Positions 1-13,558 of a stretch of 64,000 nucleotides of DNA are shown piece by piece (positions within the stretch are counted from its first letter, which is position 1; every line of letters begins with the position of its first letter). Origin of the DNA: Pyrrhosoma nymphula (lineage: Eukaryota; Arthropoda; Insecta; Odonata; Coenagrionidae); contig OY754332.1 of the NCBI GenBank assembly GCA_963573305.1, forward strand, positions 52,427,559-52,491,558, written 5' to 3'. A program made the translations under genes and the position numbers. The notes under the pieces were generated by a model. That model worked only from the letters and a program-made list of their open reading frames with translations. It was not told where the DNA came from and did not search any database.

Positions 1-2145
1 TGAAACCATTACAAGAACCTAGAGCTCAGAGGTGAAAGTGGCTCCTTTATAGGCCCTGGGGCCCCGAACCGGTGTTTTACATTTTATCTCATTACGGATG
101 AACTGATGGACCGATCATCGTCAAATTCTGCCCGTTGGTACATGAAAGCACTGGATAATGCATTTGTTAAATATATATGAAATGCCATAAAGCTTCCAAA
201 GGCCCCAAATGGGGACCTCTGGACCCCTCTTTAAACGCATAATTTAGTCTGGGCTCTTGTTGGGAAAACGGTAGGTTTTTCGCAGGAGGGTGAGTAAAAG
301 TAGGAGTGAAATTTTATATTTTCAGTCCCTTCTTCTCGGCATTGAGAAGTTATAAACAGTTAACAGTGTTGCACTTAAAAGGATTAACCTTAAGGTGCCA
401 GGTGTCCAAACAATCCCTAATAAGGTCTATTAGGTCCTGCTGGGGAGGGGATCTTGATTTTTTCCTGACCACCAGCTCTGAGTAGATATGGTTATACCAT
501 CAGCGTAGAGGAATAGTTGGGTGAAAGGAGATGAGGGAGGGTATAATATATTGAAAAGAACGGGCTAAGAACTGCGCCTTGGGGTAAGCTAGTTGTGATA
601 AAAAATGGAAAGAGAGTAAGAAGTTGTGTTTAATAGACAAGCGACTGTTAAGTAGAAAGAGTAGAATGATCTTATTATATTAAGGAGGATATTTTAAAGT
701 ATATTAAAGGACTAGGAGAGCATGATTATTGTGGAGGATTTCCAGGAGTCTGGAAAATATGAAGAACCAAGGAAAGCGTTACATTTATTAAACAGTTGGA
801 GCATGAACTAAAGTGGAAGGAGTTTGACAGAACGTGAAAGCAAACATTGGAGCCCGAGCATCATTTATTGGGAAGTGAAAAATGAAATGGAACCGTGAGT
901 GTAGGTGTTTTTTTATTCGGATGGCGTAAGGAGCGTGCGAGTTTTCAGATTGTGTTAGTGTTTCCTATAAGTGCAGAGAGTTTTCGGTTCCACTTGGTTT
1001 GGGCGATGAAGCCGCGTCATTTCTTACCTGAAAACGAGGTACACAGAGCGCAGTCTACCGTACTCTCCTATGAGATGGAGGAACTATCAGCCCTAAAGAA
1101 GTCAATGACTGCTCTATGGACGGAGATTTTCTTTCTTCGAAGACCACGTGGTAGAGCTTGTTAAAATAGAGGATATACTGAAGATGTCGATGTTTTGTGG
1201 TGAAAAAACTAATCTTTAACATGAAATGCCAAGCTTGCGGATGTAAAAATACGATGGGGGATATTCAGAAAGAAATTGGTTTAACGTTTCACAGGTATGA
1301 TTGCAAGCATAGCTCATAATTTAATAAATTGGCGAGTAGTTATTCGTTATATAGTGTTAAGTATTCCTTATATATTTGAAAATAGTCTTACTTCATTGCA
1401 AGGGAATTCATAAATTTCGTAAGAAACTAGTATCCTCATCGTAAAGGGTTAAAAATAGAATCTCGATCTGACATGGCCCTTGTCGCAATCAATTTTTTCT
1501 TCTCACTGGTTTAAGATCCGACAGAAACGATAAATTAAGAGAGATATTTTGCCAAACGGATAGGTATGGGAATTCGTTTTTCCCCCGAACAATAAGGGAC
1601 TATAATAAATGGAAGGCGTAATTTCATTAGAGCGTTTCCTTTTTATATGTAAACGACTGGTTTCCTAACACCCCCCGCCACACGCCTATTGAGGCGGCTT
1701 GCGGGGTGGTATGCAGATGTAGATGAAGTGTTCTAGTACTTAACGTCATTCATTTTCAAATTGTCCTTTAAAGTACTTTCATTCTTTTTTGGTATGTGAA
1801 GTTCACACACATTATAATATGTACTGGGGTCATTAGATTTCATGTTATCTGGCTACGATTTTATGGCATAGTCGTTGTTGAAACTATGCATCCGTTAAAC
1901 ATACGAAAAGTTTACCCGAAGACAAAGGTGTACGTAATGAGTGGCGGTGCAGTCCAGGGGGTGGCAACACGGTTCAAAGATAGGAAAAATAATAATGAGA
2001 TGAAAGTTGAGGGGGCCACCCCCTCCATTTATCAATGGGCGTCGGAATGAAACCCTTATGGGACACCACTGCCTGGAGGGTCAGGGAATTATTAAATGTG
2101 TAACATTCCTTTGTGGAAATTTCAGATCAGATACCTGATCTGAAA
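1..2145 (-). mobile_element. Decayed CR1/Jockey-like LINE, copy A
   Basis: This block is homologous, at clearly diverged but unmistakable level, to 29668-31700 in the same orientation. In the better copy the minus strand reads as fragments of a non-LTR reverse transcriptase. Copy A lacks about 450 bp present in the other copy (junction near 340-365). It also has its own extra DNA at about 890-1400 and 1517-1717. It runs off the left edge of the window. No frame stays open, so it is non-functional. The plus-strand open frame at 1796-2050 recurs in the other copy and looks like an antisense accident rather than a gene. Confidence 0.55.
1517..1717 (+). repeat. Insertion ending in a LINE/SINE 3'-end module
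   Basis: The other copy of the surrounding LINE lacks this segment. It ends with a CCACACGCC..GGCGGCTTGCGGGG block followed by GCAGATGTAGATGAAG, a tail resembling the short repeated 3' ends of insect non-LTR elements. Related but diverged pieces can be seen near 9650-9715 and 17430-17490 (opposite orientation) and near 45840-45900. The family name is not known to me. Confidence 0.4.
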
Positions 2146-4084
2146 ACTCCACTCTCCACTGATGTCAAGAATGTTACCTAAGAGTGTTGATGTCAATTAT
2201 TAATCCCCTCTTTATTCATTTACCTCCTGTTCAACATGAAAATCAAACGTCCCCTCCTCTCTTATTCCTCTCCAGTTATGTAATTACGTCATAATGGTTC
2301 TAATTTGGTCAATGCCCATCTTTCCTTTTTCACCCTGCCAACTTGTAGAAAAAATTCCACAGTTCTCAACTTGTAAAAAAATTCCACAGTTCTCAGAGAT
2401 GTACGTATAAAAATGCAAGTTTGTGCTAATTACCTTGATTATAAAAGAAATTATCAAAAACATGGGTCGAAATTAAACAAAGTGAAATACCTATACAAAG
2501 TGCAAATTCATTTAGTGACTCCAGCTCTGGTATAACTATGTGTTCATTGAATTTGTAAACTTAAAATTATTTAGCTTATTATATTCAATGAAAATTCATT
2601 TGATGAGATTTTTCTGGAAACTTAAGAATTATTATCCTTGATTCGGAAATACTACCCTACATAATTATATATTCGTGGGATGATCACATATATGCCCTAA
2701 GGATAAGGACAGTTGCGGTAAGAATTCCAGAAAGTCTTCCCACAACACAAAATATATCTTGCTAAACCATTACGCCGAGTAAACATTTTCCTTAGTTAAC
2801 GAAGAAATGAGTTGGCAGTCCGAATGCTTGCAATTAAGAATATTGGCTCTTGTACATTTAGACGTCCGTACACTTGAATAACTAAAAAATTGTTCGTTTC
2901 ACAAACCTTTCGTGAATACAAACAGAAGCCATTGAGAAGTTAAAGTAATTTTCCTTATTGGGATCGATGATTGTATCGTTATGAACTTACGAGTGAGTTT
3001 TCGACTGAAGAGAAATTTCCATTTTGGTTGATTTTAATAAATTGCAGGTGGTATAAACATATGAAATATTATTTAATCGTTTTCCTGTTTATGAAGTGTT
3101 CCAAAAATAATTCATGGTCACGAATCGTTTTTTATTCAGTACCAAGGGATGTTTTTCATGTAGGGAATAGGTATATAAAATAGGCTCGAGCGTTTATGCG
3201 AAGAGGGGTCGGCATTTTATATTAGTTTCGTGTATACTTTGAGAAATGTACAGCATAATCAAATACATGTTGATAGGCAAAATTTTACTTCATTTTTAGC
3301 AGTAGGAATGGCTATCCAGGTATTGTCTTCCAAAGACCTGGTGACTACATTTAAAGATGCTTATGAAACTCGTTCCTGAAAGTTAGGTAGCACGAAAATG
3401 TCTCATGTCGAGCATTTTCCCAGATTCATCTTTACATTTGAGTATTCACTACACGTGCGAGCCGTTCAGAGCACAATTGTTGTGAGTTGATAGTTCAGGG
3501 TAATGAGGCTTAAAGTAAAACAAACGCAACATTAAACCCCGATTTTCTGCTTTGTAGTGAAAAAAACACTGAAGCTAGTCTGAAATTATTCATGCAAAAC
3601 AAATCAGATAGAGGAATACTTCAGCGCTCCTAAATAAAATGTGGCACAAAACTGACTTAAACCAATTTTGCCCCTTTTGGTTCATAAATCATCGCAGTGA
3701 TACCAATTGTTGAGTTCGTGTTTTTCGCAATTTTTTTAAATGTTTAATTCAAATATTTCACATTTTAAAATTTGTTAATCAAATATGTATTTGAAATTCT
3801 CGGTTATTTATAACAGTAATGACAAGGTGTCGTAAATTATAGGTCCGTAATCTAATTAATGAAAATTTAGAACATATGCATTGGTTGTTTTCTTAAAGCA
3901 TTTGACACCAACGGATCGTTGCAATCAAATAATGTTTAAATATTAGGCCCCAGCGCGAGGAGAAAACTATAATTCCTCCTTGCGAAGGACAAGGTTCACG
4001 ACGACCTTAAGATACTCGGGAAATGTTTCGCCTTCTTCCTTCGCGTAAGAAATTCGTAACACTCCCCGACTAATCTGAAAAGGC
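2146..4084. other. Intergenic spacer, no gene seen
   Basis: AT-rich single-copy-looking DNA. Only short accidental open frames are present. The first 40 bases contain a CAGATCAGATACCTGATCTG inverted repeat that is shared with the 31.68-kb copy. Confidence 0.5.
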
Positions 4085-5130
4085 TTGATGAGTTCATTTG
4101 AGCACACTTCTAGAAAAATACATTACAATCAGGATGTTTTCACTTGCTTTATGGATTTCAAAAAAGAGATTGCCAGTGTAAATTGGAAAAAACGAATGCA
4201 GATACTCGGGGAAAATGGAACAGGTTGGCGAGATAGGAACTTTAATGGTATAACTTATATATTGCCATGAGGGCACAAGTTGAGGGTGCCTGACAGTTAC
4301 GGTGGAATCGAGTTGGGCAGTTATAAGTCGTGGAGTAAGACAAGGATGCCCGTTGTCGCCTTAGCCCTTTAATATTAGCTTGATGTGGCAATAAAAGTAT
4401 GAGACCAACTGACAAAGTCGGTGAGAATAGTGAATGACCAGGCGTTGTTAGGTCGATCTTCGATTGGATTAGAAGCGTTAGTAGATGCATTTCAACATCA
4501 GGTCGATATATAAGGAAAAAAAGATTAAAACATAAGAAAACAAAAGTAATGAGATTCTCTTGGACAAAGAATGCGAAGCTCGCTTTGAAGGCACAACCTG
4601 GAGCAAGTAGTGTAGTTTTATTAGTTACTTGGGTAGTACGATAGAAGAGATTGAGCATAGTAGCAAATACATGATGAGGGGAATAGCGTAAGCCGTGATC
4701 ATCAACTTTTATAGGCAGGTATCTAGCTCGATTGGCAATTTCGCCACTCATGCCCATGCAGTGACTTAAAGATATATGTTTGCATTACATGGCTGTTAAG
4801 AAGGAGAGGGATATGTGAGGAAGAGGGATGGTAAACGGCAAAAAGAAGAATGAAAGGATGTCGGAATTACCATGGTTGAATCGAGTCCCTATTTCGTCTC
4901 AGCAGAAGAGTCCACAAAAAATACTGAAGGACGGAAAACTGTTTCTCGTCCTTTTCTCCGCCAGCACTCTTGACTCAGCCAAAATCTACGAGTATGCTTT
5001 CCGGCTTAAATGATTTAGCTCGAAGTATGTGCTATTCCACCATGATTGACCGCTACGTATTAGAGACTCGTGCAAGGGGTCAAACAACGAGGCTTGTGGG
5101 CCTAATCTTCGATTTTGTCTCTGCAGATTT
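4085..5130 (+). pseudogene. Non-LTR retrotransposon reverse transcriptase remnant
   Basis: The plus strand reads in broken frames like the second half of an insect LINE ORF2. The first block, 4085-4270, has CFMDFKKEIASVNW followed by a WRDR segment, which matches the usual YIDFxKAFDxVNW and following region of the palm. Later, 4520-4560 gives a KKTKVM-like piece and 4828-4890 gives ERMSELPWLNRVP, resembling the C-terminal segment of the same proteins. Many stops and frameshifts separate the blocks, so it is dead. The 171-residue open frame on the opposite strand (4242-4757) is antisense to this reading and is not listed. The clade assignment is uncertain. Confidence 0.5.
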
Positions 5131-5149
5131 CAAATATCGTATTACAATA

Positions 5150-7220
5150 AGGTAGAACTCTTTTTTCATTACTCTCACATTCTTTTTACATCAAATAAAA
5201 ACTATCAATTACGTTTCTCCATTACAACTTTTTGTATTAAATGAAAAATGTAACTTGTATCTATTTTCAAATCAGAGTTTGAAATGTGTAAAAATTAACG
5301 ATGTCTTCAAGGGAAAAGAGCAATCATTTATATGCTTCATCATACAGAGGACTAGAATTTGTGATGAATGCGTATTTATTTCACATTGCAAGAGCAAACA
5401 ATTTTTAAATTAAAAAATCGATGAAATATTTGCTAGCAGAAATCTGTGAACAATATTTCGTCACGTCTATCCACCACAACAGTGACCTCACAGAACTATT
5501 TAAAAATGGTTATACTTCCGTACTTACTTTTTAGATTTGAATTTTAAACATTCACGACACAAAATAAATTGCAAATTGAAAAATTCAATTTACCTTAGTT
5601 AAAGTAAATACAGATATCATATCAGCATATTATTCATAATGTTTCAATTTTTTGTTGGAATCTATTAAAAGGAAGAGGAAGCTAAGCGAGGAGCTACATT
5701 GCGAAATGTTATTGATTATATAAAAATAATTAAGTACAGCAAAGCAACTTTGGCAGTAGCAACAATAAGAGGTAGATAAACGCTACGCTTTCTAAAGTTG
5801 CTCACTTTAGGAGACTATTCTTTCTTAAGGTGGCACTGGGAAACGACTTAAACTTTATCCAAGAAATAATATGGGTTAACCTAAACCATGGACGAATAGC
5901 ATAAGGATTTATTGTGGCTAGATGGAATGAAAAAAATGTATTTAAAAAAAAAGAATGACCGGTTGAGAAACCATGATGCGAGTGTAGTGTTTTTAAATTA
6001 TCCACTGTATTCATGTATATTTAGAAACTGATGGCATAGAATAATAAATTAAACTCCTAGTGAAGCACCTTTCAGTAAAAAATTAACTCTCTCGTTATAG
6101 TGACAGGGAATTAAATTTCCGAGTAATAAAACGTAGACAAAAAGAAAATATAGTCATTCAAAAATAGAAAATTTAAAATAAATCTTAATAAAGTATAAGT
6201 TTGGGAAACTTTACATTATTTGTCCTATAACAAAATCAAATTAGAATTTGATGGTTAACAAAAGTCATTAATGATGCTTTGTTTCTTCGTGTCTCGAGTT
6301 TAAAACACGTAGCTAGCCACTGTTATCCAGCGTGTCCTACGTTATCCTACTTGCTGGAATAATACACACACTCCACGTGACTCATTTTAGCCGTGTCGGA
6401 TGTTTGTGTATTTTCGGCCGAACCAAGAACGTAGGAGGTAAAAGTTAGGAGAAACACTATCCCGCCCGTGTGTATTTCTTGAGGAACCTTCGACTAGGAC
6501 GAGATAAGGTCTCCATTCGACCAGAGAACTCTGACAATTCTCAAGAGTACCTTACATTGAGGAACATATCCATGCTCATCGTTTTCTATAACTTATCAAA
6601 AAGTTATATATCCCTTCACCCCTTATCGGTCATGTAGTAAAGGCTAAATAAACTTGTAGTGTAATGAATGGCCGACAATGGTTGTTAAGAGCATGCCCAC
6701 ACAACGATTACTTGGGAATGGGCGACCTCATTTTTATTGCATGACAAGGATACGCCGCAGAAAAACTTCATGTTAGAAGTTAGCGCAGCTCCCGCATTTG
6801 CTATGCGAATAATTTGTGCAATTCTTGGAAATAACGCAAGATCATTTTAAACCGTTGACAGCGTTTTAATGAATACATCGGCAATTTAAGTGTCTAGTGA
6901 GAGAATACACAGACAATAGAAATGCTTGAAATAATTGAATGATGAGCATCCCTATAGCGATCAATAAAGAAATACGACAAAGGGACTTCCTCAGCTTACT
7001 CTTATTCAATCTTATGATAGATGAAATTACAGAAAACATAGGTATAAGATATTCAATAAAAGAGGTTAAATGAAAAGGGGCTATAAAATGCATCTTAATC
7101 ATATTAGGCTGAGCAAATGTTTTGATGGTGATCACTGAGATTAAGGATTAGGTACATCCGTTGATAATATCATTTAATCACACAGCAGAAAATATATTGC
7201 TTTAACTAAGAATAAAAATA
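5150..7220. other. Intergenic spacer, no gene seen
   Basis: AT-rich DNA with no recognisable protein, RNA or repeat structure. The short open frames at 5802-6014 and 6866-7135 have no motif I recognise and no support from a second copy. Confidence 0.5.
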
Positions 7221-7224
7221 AGAT

Positions 7225-8913
7225 TTGAGCAAGTGACAGAGATGACGTACTTAGGAGTAAATATTACAGGCTGATATATGATAGTTCAAGAAGGGAAAAT
7301 ACTAATGGACTAGGCCTTTTAACTTTTAGGTGCACTATACGGTATGGAATGAAGAAATAAATACAATGTAAAAGAAACAGACGCTAGAATATATAAAACT
7401 ATAATTAGACAAATATTTAAAAATGGCATTGGAGCAAGAGCAATATCAAAACGCACAGACGTATGACTAGAAACAACTGAAATGAAGGACCACAGAAAAA
7501 TACTCCGGAGAGCAAGAAGTAACCAATAACATTATATAAGAGAAGAATAAAAAAACTGAATGGAATACAATATGACAGAGGACCTTTAGGGGGATCACCT
7601 CCCTGAAGAAAAAGGAATGCTGGACAATCTAGCGAGAGACGAAAAAATGTTTATGGGGAGAATGAATCGGTAAAGAACAGGCTGCATGCATACAAGAAGA
7701 AAAAAACCACATTTGTAATAAAGTTTTGGAATTTAACCCTTTTGTATCATGCCATAGACCAAAAAGAAACCTGAAAAAACACGTTGGATTACGTTGCTAA
7801 TGCGGTCATGCTGCGATAAAAATCCATAGCGCCCAATTTCCAATCGGCAGAATCGCTAAAAATATATGGCCTCTTAAACGCGTCTACCACTCAATATGAC
7901 GTCACTCCCTGTCCTATCACCGGTGTTAGGTTAGTTTGAGTGACATATCACAACACAAAGTTCAAAGGCCTCATGATAGAAAAAAGTCTTGTCTTTCTGA
8001 CGATGCCAAAACATCTCAAATCACACGATTTTTGCCAAAAATGAGGTTTTAGCCAAAATAAATGAAAGCAGTTTCCGTGGGATTTGGTACGGCTGTGCTC
8101 TCAAGAGGGGTATAATTTAAAAAATACGATATGGAATACCACTTCTGAAAACCAAATGACCACCCGAAATGTTAAAAGTAACGACTGCCCCGTACTCATA
8201 GTACCCTCAAATATATTTTAATTCAACGATTAACCATTTCCACATTTTTAGTTTTTGCGATAATTCCTGTGATTCCACTAAACTCACCAACTCAATTTTC
8301 CTTGATTAGGAGCAGAAAGGATCACACACGCCTTTCTTTCAATTTGCTTTCACGATTACACTGGCACTACACTCAATATCAACATGATGCTTGTTGTATA
8401 ATCACTGATTGAAACGACAATGTTGGAAGAGGATGGATCACTACTCTCGAAGATCTTGCTTAAGAATAATCCTTATGAGCGTGTTTTTATATATTTTACA
8501 GCACTGCGTCGCTGACAATATAAACGGTATTCCACTCAGTCACTAGTAACACTTTAAACGCTAAGTCTCACAACAACACGATCGTCCATTCTCTCTTCGA
8601 ACCAAGAACAGAGGCTCCACAACGTCCACTAACGAATAGGGTATTCCCAGTATTACACGAATTGCTTCTTCACGCTAGCAACACAGCGGAAGAGGCTCAT
8701 GGCTTTCCTACCTCACCTCACACTCGCGTCCCCTTATCGTCGACTGAACGGCAGAGGCAGGTACACACGAAGACTGACGCGATGAATCTTCTCACTCAAG
8801 TCTTCGCATTGAATAGGTTTGCGCTAAACGACCTGTTCAACCCAAGAGCATGATGAACTAGAAATCTTCAAGCCACACAGCATGATATGAAAGCCCTTCA
8901 ACAGAGAATATCC
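7225..8913 (+). mobile_element. LINE tail, copy 1 (RT C-terminus plus 3' segment)
   Basis: From 7225 to about 7720 the plus strand reads, with stops, as the C-terminal region of an insect LINE ORF2. It has a TYLGVNITG block, then KETDARIYKTIIRQ, then LETTEMKDHRKILRRA, and ends near 7690. These are standard landmarks downstream of the reverse transcriptase palm. The following non-coding 1.2 kb is also repeated at 10790-12512, so both parts belong to one repeat. The copies are well diverged. The small open frames near 8662-8853 and 12268-12453 share an MNL..VF.LN.F.LNDLFNP segment, but codon-level conservation cannot be judged by eye. Confidence 0.6.
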
Positions 8914-10129
8914 TCTTAGTGAGTCTTTCTTTGGCATTTTTCTGAGCTCGGCCATGGCTATATGTTATCGGTTGTTCAGTAATTGAAGAGGAATACCTAT
9001 CACCTTGAGGCCGCTATTGCTATTGACTGAAGTTGGATAGGACCGCGAGGATGGAAATATTACGGGAACGTGGGAATGGTGAAGAGAAATCTAGTGACGG
9101 AATTTTCCTGCTCAAAAGTTCATCATCGGCGACATTTTTTGCACCAGTGCTGGCGCGGGAAGTGGTCAGTGGTGAATTTCTCTGAGTGAACAACAGAATG
9201 TCATGCCATCTGCTGACATGTAATAGAATCGCTCGTGATTGTCTTTCTCTGGTAAGGATTATGGCACGAATAATATTTCTAATGATCTGCAAATTTTTGC
9301 GTACTTCCACCTTCACTTGTTTGATAATAAAGAAATAAATTTTTAAAGAAAGGCAGTACTCTTAAGTCATCACACAAATTTGAAATTGGTTATTATGTGT
9401 TTAACAGAATTTTGTTCACTAATACAAAACTCATGACATCTCTCTCCTCTAGAAAGGCATAAACACGATTGATCGAAATAATCGGAGGGCATTATGAAGA
9501 GCAAGATATTCGATTTACCGGAGTGATAACAAGATCGATGTCTTTGTGTTTTCAAATTTTCAAATAAAATTTTGCCGAAAAAAATTGCTTATAAATTTAT
9601 CGGTTTCCTAACTTTCAAGGTGACTTGAACACTTTTCTTTACATCTATATCTACAAAAACCCCGCATGACACCTCAAGGGAGGTAGTCACCAGCATTCCT
9701 TATACTGTACCCTATTTAAGTTAGTGTAATCACGACTATTAATGTATAAGTTTAGATAGCAAAGGCTTGCCAGGAGGAGAAGCCTCGCAAAATTTTGGAG
9801 AAATTTACCTTCATAGAAGAAAGCGCTCGGACACTATATTTAGTTTTTAAAAAATTGTACACGTAAACTGGTAATTTTAAGCATAAATTCTTAATGATTT
9901 GTTTCCTTCGAGTTCTCTTAACCTTCATAAAATGTTTAAACAATTAGCTAATTTCACTTGTATTTAGAAATAAAAAGAGAAATATAGTTTTTAGCACCGC
10001 TTTGCTCCCCGGATTTCTCGAAATGGATAAAAAGAGTATAGTTTATATAATATATAAGAAAGAAAAAAAGCATTAGTTTGAAAATTTGACCTCATGATCG
10101 TTTTAAGTCAAGCGGTGCAGTGCGCTGAC
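8914..10129. other. Spacer between two LINE tails
   Basis: No gene seen. A short piece at about 9640-9715 resembles the reverse complement of the LINE/SINE 3'-end module at 1640-1717. The remainder is AT-rich and featureless. Confidence 0.4.
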
Positions 10130-12512
10130 TGACTAGGCCTTCAAAGTACCAGGTGCCCTATACGGTTATACGGTATGATATGAAGAAATCAATACACAGC
10201 AAAAGAAACAAAAGGCTAGAATATATAAAACTATATTTAGACCCATTTTAAAAATGGCATGGAATAAGACATAAGAGGATGCAATTTTTCACAGATAACA
10301 TTTTTAATCGTGATGATGCAGTGCATCGATACCCGGGTCGATTAAAAATTTTCTTTGGAAAATTGCATCGTCTTAGTTCTTATTATGTTCATATTCCACA
10401 AAATCTCGCCTGATTCTTCCCTTTTAATTGCATGGAAGCAAGAGTGACATCAAAACAAACAGATGAATTACTGGAAACAACTGAAATTAAGGACGGCGTA
10501 AAAATACTCGGGAGAACAAGAAAAGATGGAGTAAGCAATAACACTGCAAGATAATAAAGCGAAACATCACCAATAAACACCTGGGCTAAAGAGCAAAATA
10601 GCATGTAAAGTGGCCATATAAACGGAATAGAATACAATAGGATAGGGGATATTTCAAGGGATCAGATCCCAGAAGGAAATAGAAATGCAGGAAAACATGG
10701 TTAGAAGTGGAAAATGTTTATGAGGATAATGAATTGTTAAATAAGACGCTGCAAGCCTACCAGAAGAAGAAGAGCACAAATATAACTTAAGTTTGTAATG
10801 TCAACATTGTGTACCGTACCGCAGGGCAAAGAGAGCTTGCCATAACCAGTCGGCTAATGTTACCAATGCGGCTGTCCTGTGATAAAAACATAGCGTCCAA
10901 TCATAATTTGGTAACCGGTAAGAATATACGGCCTGCTAATTGCGTCTACCACTCAATGTCACATCTGTCCCTGTCCGATCACCAAGTTTAGCTTAGTTTT
11001 TGCGAGATATCATTATACATAAAAATCAGACATTTTTGCCTCATAAAAAATAAAAATGGTCTCATACTTCTGATGATACCAAAGTTTCGCGAAATAGGCT
11101 ACTTTTTGCTAATAATGAGGAATTTGCCAAAAGCATGAAAAATGTTTCTTTTGGATTTGATATGGCTGTGCGCTCTTACGGAGAATAATACAAAAAATGT
11201 TGAAAACAGTTCAGATCGCGTTAAATACGTAACTGTGGGCAGCTTGTATGTTTCCTCAATTACTTTTAAAAAATTCTTTCCGCAATACTTTCTGTAAAAT
11301 CGCAAATAAACGGCAAATATTCGCCCGATGGTACATACACGCCATCTTCTCTGTCTTGGAATCTAACCTTACCATATCTATAACTAACACAACTTCTGAA
11401 AACTAAATGACTGCCCGACATTTAAAAAGTAACCCCGTACTCATAGTATCATCAAAGACTTTTCAACTTAATAGATAATAGATTCCATCAATTTTTTTAA
11501 ATTTGCTACGATATTAATTCCCGTAAAATCTGGAGACTTCATTCAGGAGGTAATACCATTATTCTGTCACGTTAATACTATGCAAGAATGGCACTAAGCG
11601 CATGTGAAACTTTGTGGGAAGCTAGCGACTTAAATTTGTTAAGGTGAGAGGCTCGGGCGACTAAATTTACCAAATAATCTTGCGCTGTGGAGGCGTTCCA
11701 TCGTACAGCGAGAAACTAAATATGTCAAGTCAGCCTTCTATTCGTTTCTTTAGTTAGTTAATTAACGGCTAGGTGATATAAAATCAAGTTTGGTCTCATT
11801 AATATTACTGCATCAACTTCAAAGTCCTTAAAACTTCAATAACGTTTACCCTTAATTCGAATTCGAAATTCTCGACATTCACACTACACTCACCGACTAC
11901 AGTTTTCTTGCCAAGGAGGGGAAGAATCTCCGACGACTTTCTTCAATATGCTTTCACGATTACGCTGATACTCCACTCAATTATTATCCATCTGATTATT
12001 GATGTAACATCCCTATTAAAGCGACGATTTGCAAAGAGGATGGAGAGCCTGATCACTACTCTCGCAGATCGCGCTTAAGAATAATCCTCATGAGCGTGTT
12101 TTTTTTAGATTTCACAGCACTGCATCACTCGCAATAAGTATGGTACTTCACTCAGTCACGAAGTAACACTTAAAACACAAATTCACAACAACACCAACGT
12201 CAATTCTCTCTTCTAACCAAGAACAGACGCTCCACGACATCCACTCACGTAGGAGGCACTACGTGATGTGCATCTTCAGCAGCTAGCAACACAACGAATG
12301 AGGCTCGTGGCTAGCCTACCTCGCCTCACACTCGCGTCACCTTATCGCCAACGGGTCGGCAGGCAGGTGCACGGGAGGATTGAGGCCATGAATCTTCGCT
12401 CTCGAGTCTTCGAATTGAATATGTTTACGCTGAACGACCTGTTCAACCCATGATGAACTAGAGACCCTCGAGTCACACGACATGGCATGAATGCCCTTTA
12501 ACAGAGTATATC
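10130..12512 (+). mobile_element. LINE tail, copy 2
   Basis: This is homologous to 7305-8913 in the same order and orientation, beginning with GACTAGGCCTT and ending shortly after CAGAGTATATCCT. The coding part again shows the LINE C-terminal landmarks (AARIYKT-like and LETTEIKD-like) with stops. It is longer than copy 1 because of a 165-bp hairpin insertion at 10265-10429 and extra DNA around 11020-11390 and 11560-11830. It is non-functional. Confidence 0.6.
10265..10429. mobile_element. 165-bp hairpin insertion (MITE-like)
   Basis: Comparison with copy 1 of the same LINE shows this block is an insertion. It is flanked by GCATGGAA at 10257-10264 and again at 10430-10437, an 8-bp duplication. 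The pre-insertion sequence is seen, slightly diverged, in copy 1 near 7426. The interior folds back on itself: GATGCAATTTTT pairs with AAAATTGCATC, and TTTTTAATCG pairs with CGATTAAAAA. No coding capacity. The 8-bp duplication suits a hAT-type source, but the outer ends are not strongly inverted. Confidence 0.6.
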
Positions 12513-12849
12513 CTAATACTGTCCATGTTCACTGTCCATAACGCTGTCTCGTTATAAAGAAATACCCCGGTGTCACCGGCAGAGTTTTAAAGTCTTTCTC
12601 GCATGGATCTAAAGTTATTTAGTTGTCACCCTATTGACATTTTCGTAACATTTCTGCACATTATGGGATTTGACACCATTATTACGGCGATATCAATGCA
12701 AATTTAACGAGAATAGTCTCAATTAACACCATTGTTAAGTAAAACGCTCAAATAGGGCTTCAATTTCAGCTTTTACGTCGAGAAAAATCCATGGACACGA
12801 GAAAATGACGTCACGAACACTTTGAGGGCCGCCACATTGAAAGTTATAT
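12513..12849. other. Spacer left of the piggyBac element
   Basis: No gene or repeat recognised in this 340-bp stretch. Confidence 0.4.
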
Positions 12850-12895
12850 TTAACACTAGGACCGCGGGACTTTGGTGGCCCCTTAGAACCGCGAA

Positions 12896-12914
12896 GGTCC
12901 CAAAAAAGGGACCC
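12896..12914. repeat. piggyBac subterminal hairpin, left
   Basis: GGTCCC, six A, GGGACC, a near-perfect inverted repeat 43 bp inside the left end. It is preceded by CTTAGAACCGCGAA, which mirrors the arrangement at the right end. Confidence 0.7.
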
Positions 12915-13474
12915 AACGAGTCATTGCCATTTTTACCTTTTTCAATTAATAGTCGTGCCTTCTTTTGACAAATTTGGAGGTAAATAAGAACTTCAGGTAC
13001 TTTTTATGATATTTATTATTTTTTTTATTTAAAAAAGACACAACAGTGAAGAACTTATCTTTGTACACAGAGAATAAGCCTCACGTTGATGGCTGACAAA
13101 TGAGGTACGTATTATTTTGTTTGTTTTACAAAGTATATTTAGGCTGGGACTACGTTATATATTACATTTTATTTGTAAGGATAAACATTGACACGCAGAA
13201 GAATGTCTGGAGGCCCTCTTAGAAAGTCAGACAACGGTGAGTGGTCCTATAACTTTCTATAGGTGTGGCGAAAAGTTGATAAAAGTCTTTACTCCAACAT
13301 CAAAGTAATGGCCTATGTACTTTTCTAGAGCGAAGGTAAACAAAACAGTAGGTTTTACATTAGCATAAGATATACGAGAACAATCATCAAAAATAATTGC
13401 CTTTAGCAACCAAAGAACAAAGACATTAGTCATTGGCGATTGACATATGTCATGGTTATAAACACAAAACCAAA

Positions 13475-13558
13475 CTAATTATTATTGCATTCTTCTTCCT
13501 CTGATTCAGGTTTGCATGATTCACAGATATAACTCACGCCGCCTGTACATTTTTTACA
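13475..13558 (-). pseudogene. Out-of-frame end of the transposase Cys-rich domain
   Basis: Directly overlapping the transposase stop, another frame of the same strand continues for 27 residues with CKKC, then YICESC, then an acidic tail, ending in TAG at 13475-13477. This is the second half of the zinc-binding C-terminal domain expected of piggyBac transposases. A one-base change in register around 13556-13562 (AAACTTGTGTAAAAAA) explains it. It could also be a sequencing or assembly error beside the A6 run. Confidence 0.75.

Noticed and set aside
1796..2050. 84-residue open frame also present at 31346-31609
   Set aside because: Conserved only because both lie in copies of one repeat; the substitutions look mostly amino-acid-changing, and it is antisense to the LINE.
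4242..4757. 171-residue minus-strand open frame
   Set aside because: Antisense to LINE reverse transcriptase blocks on the plus strand; no motif of its own.
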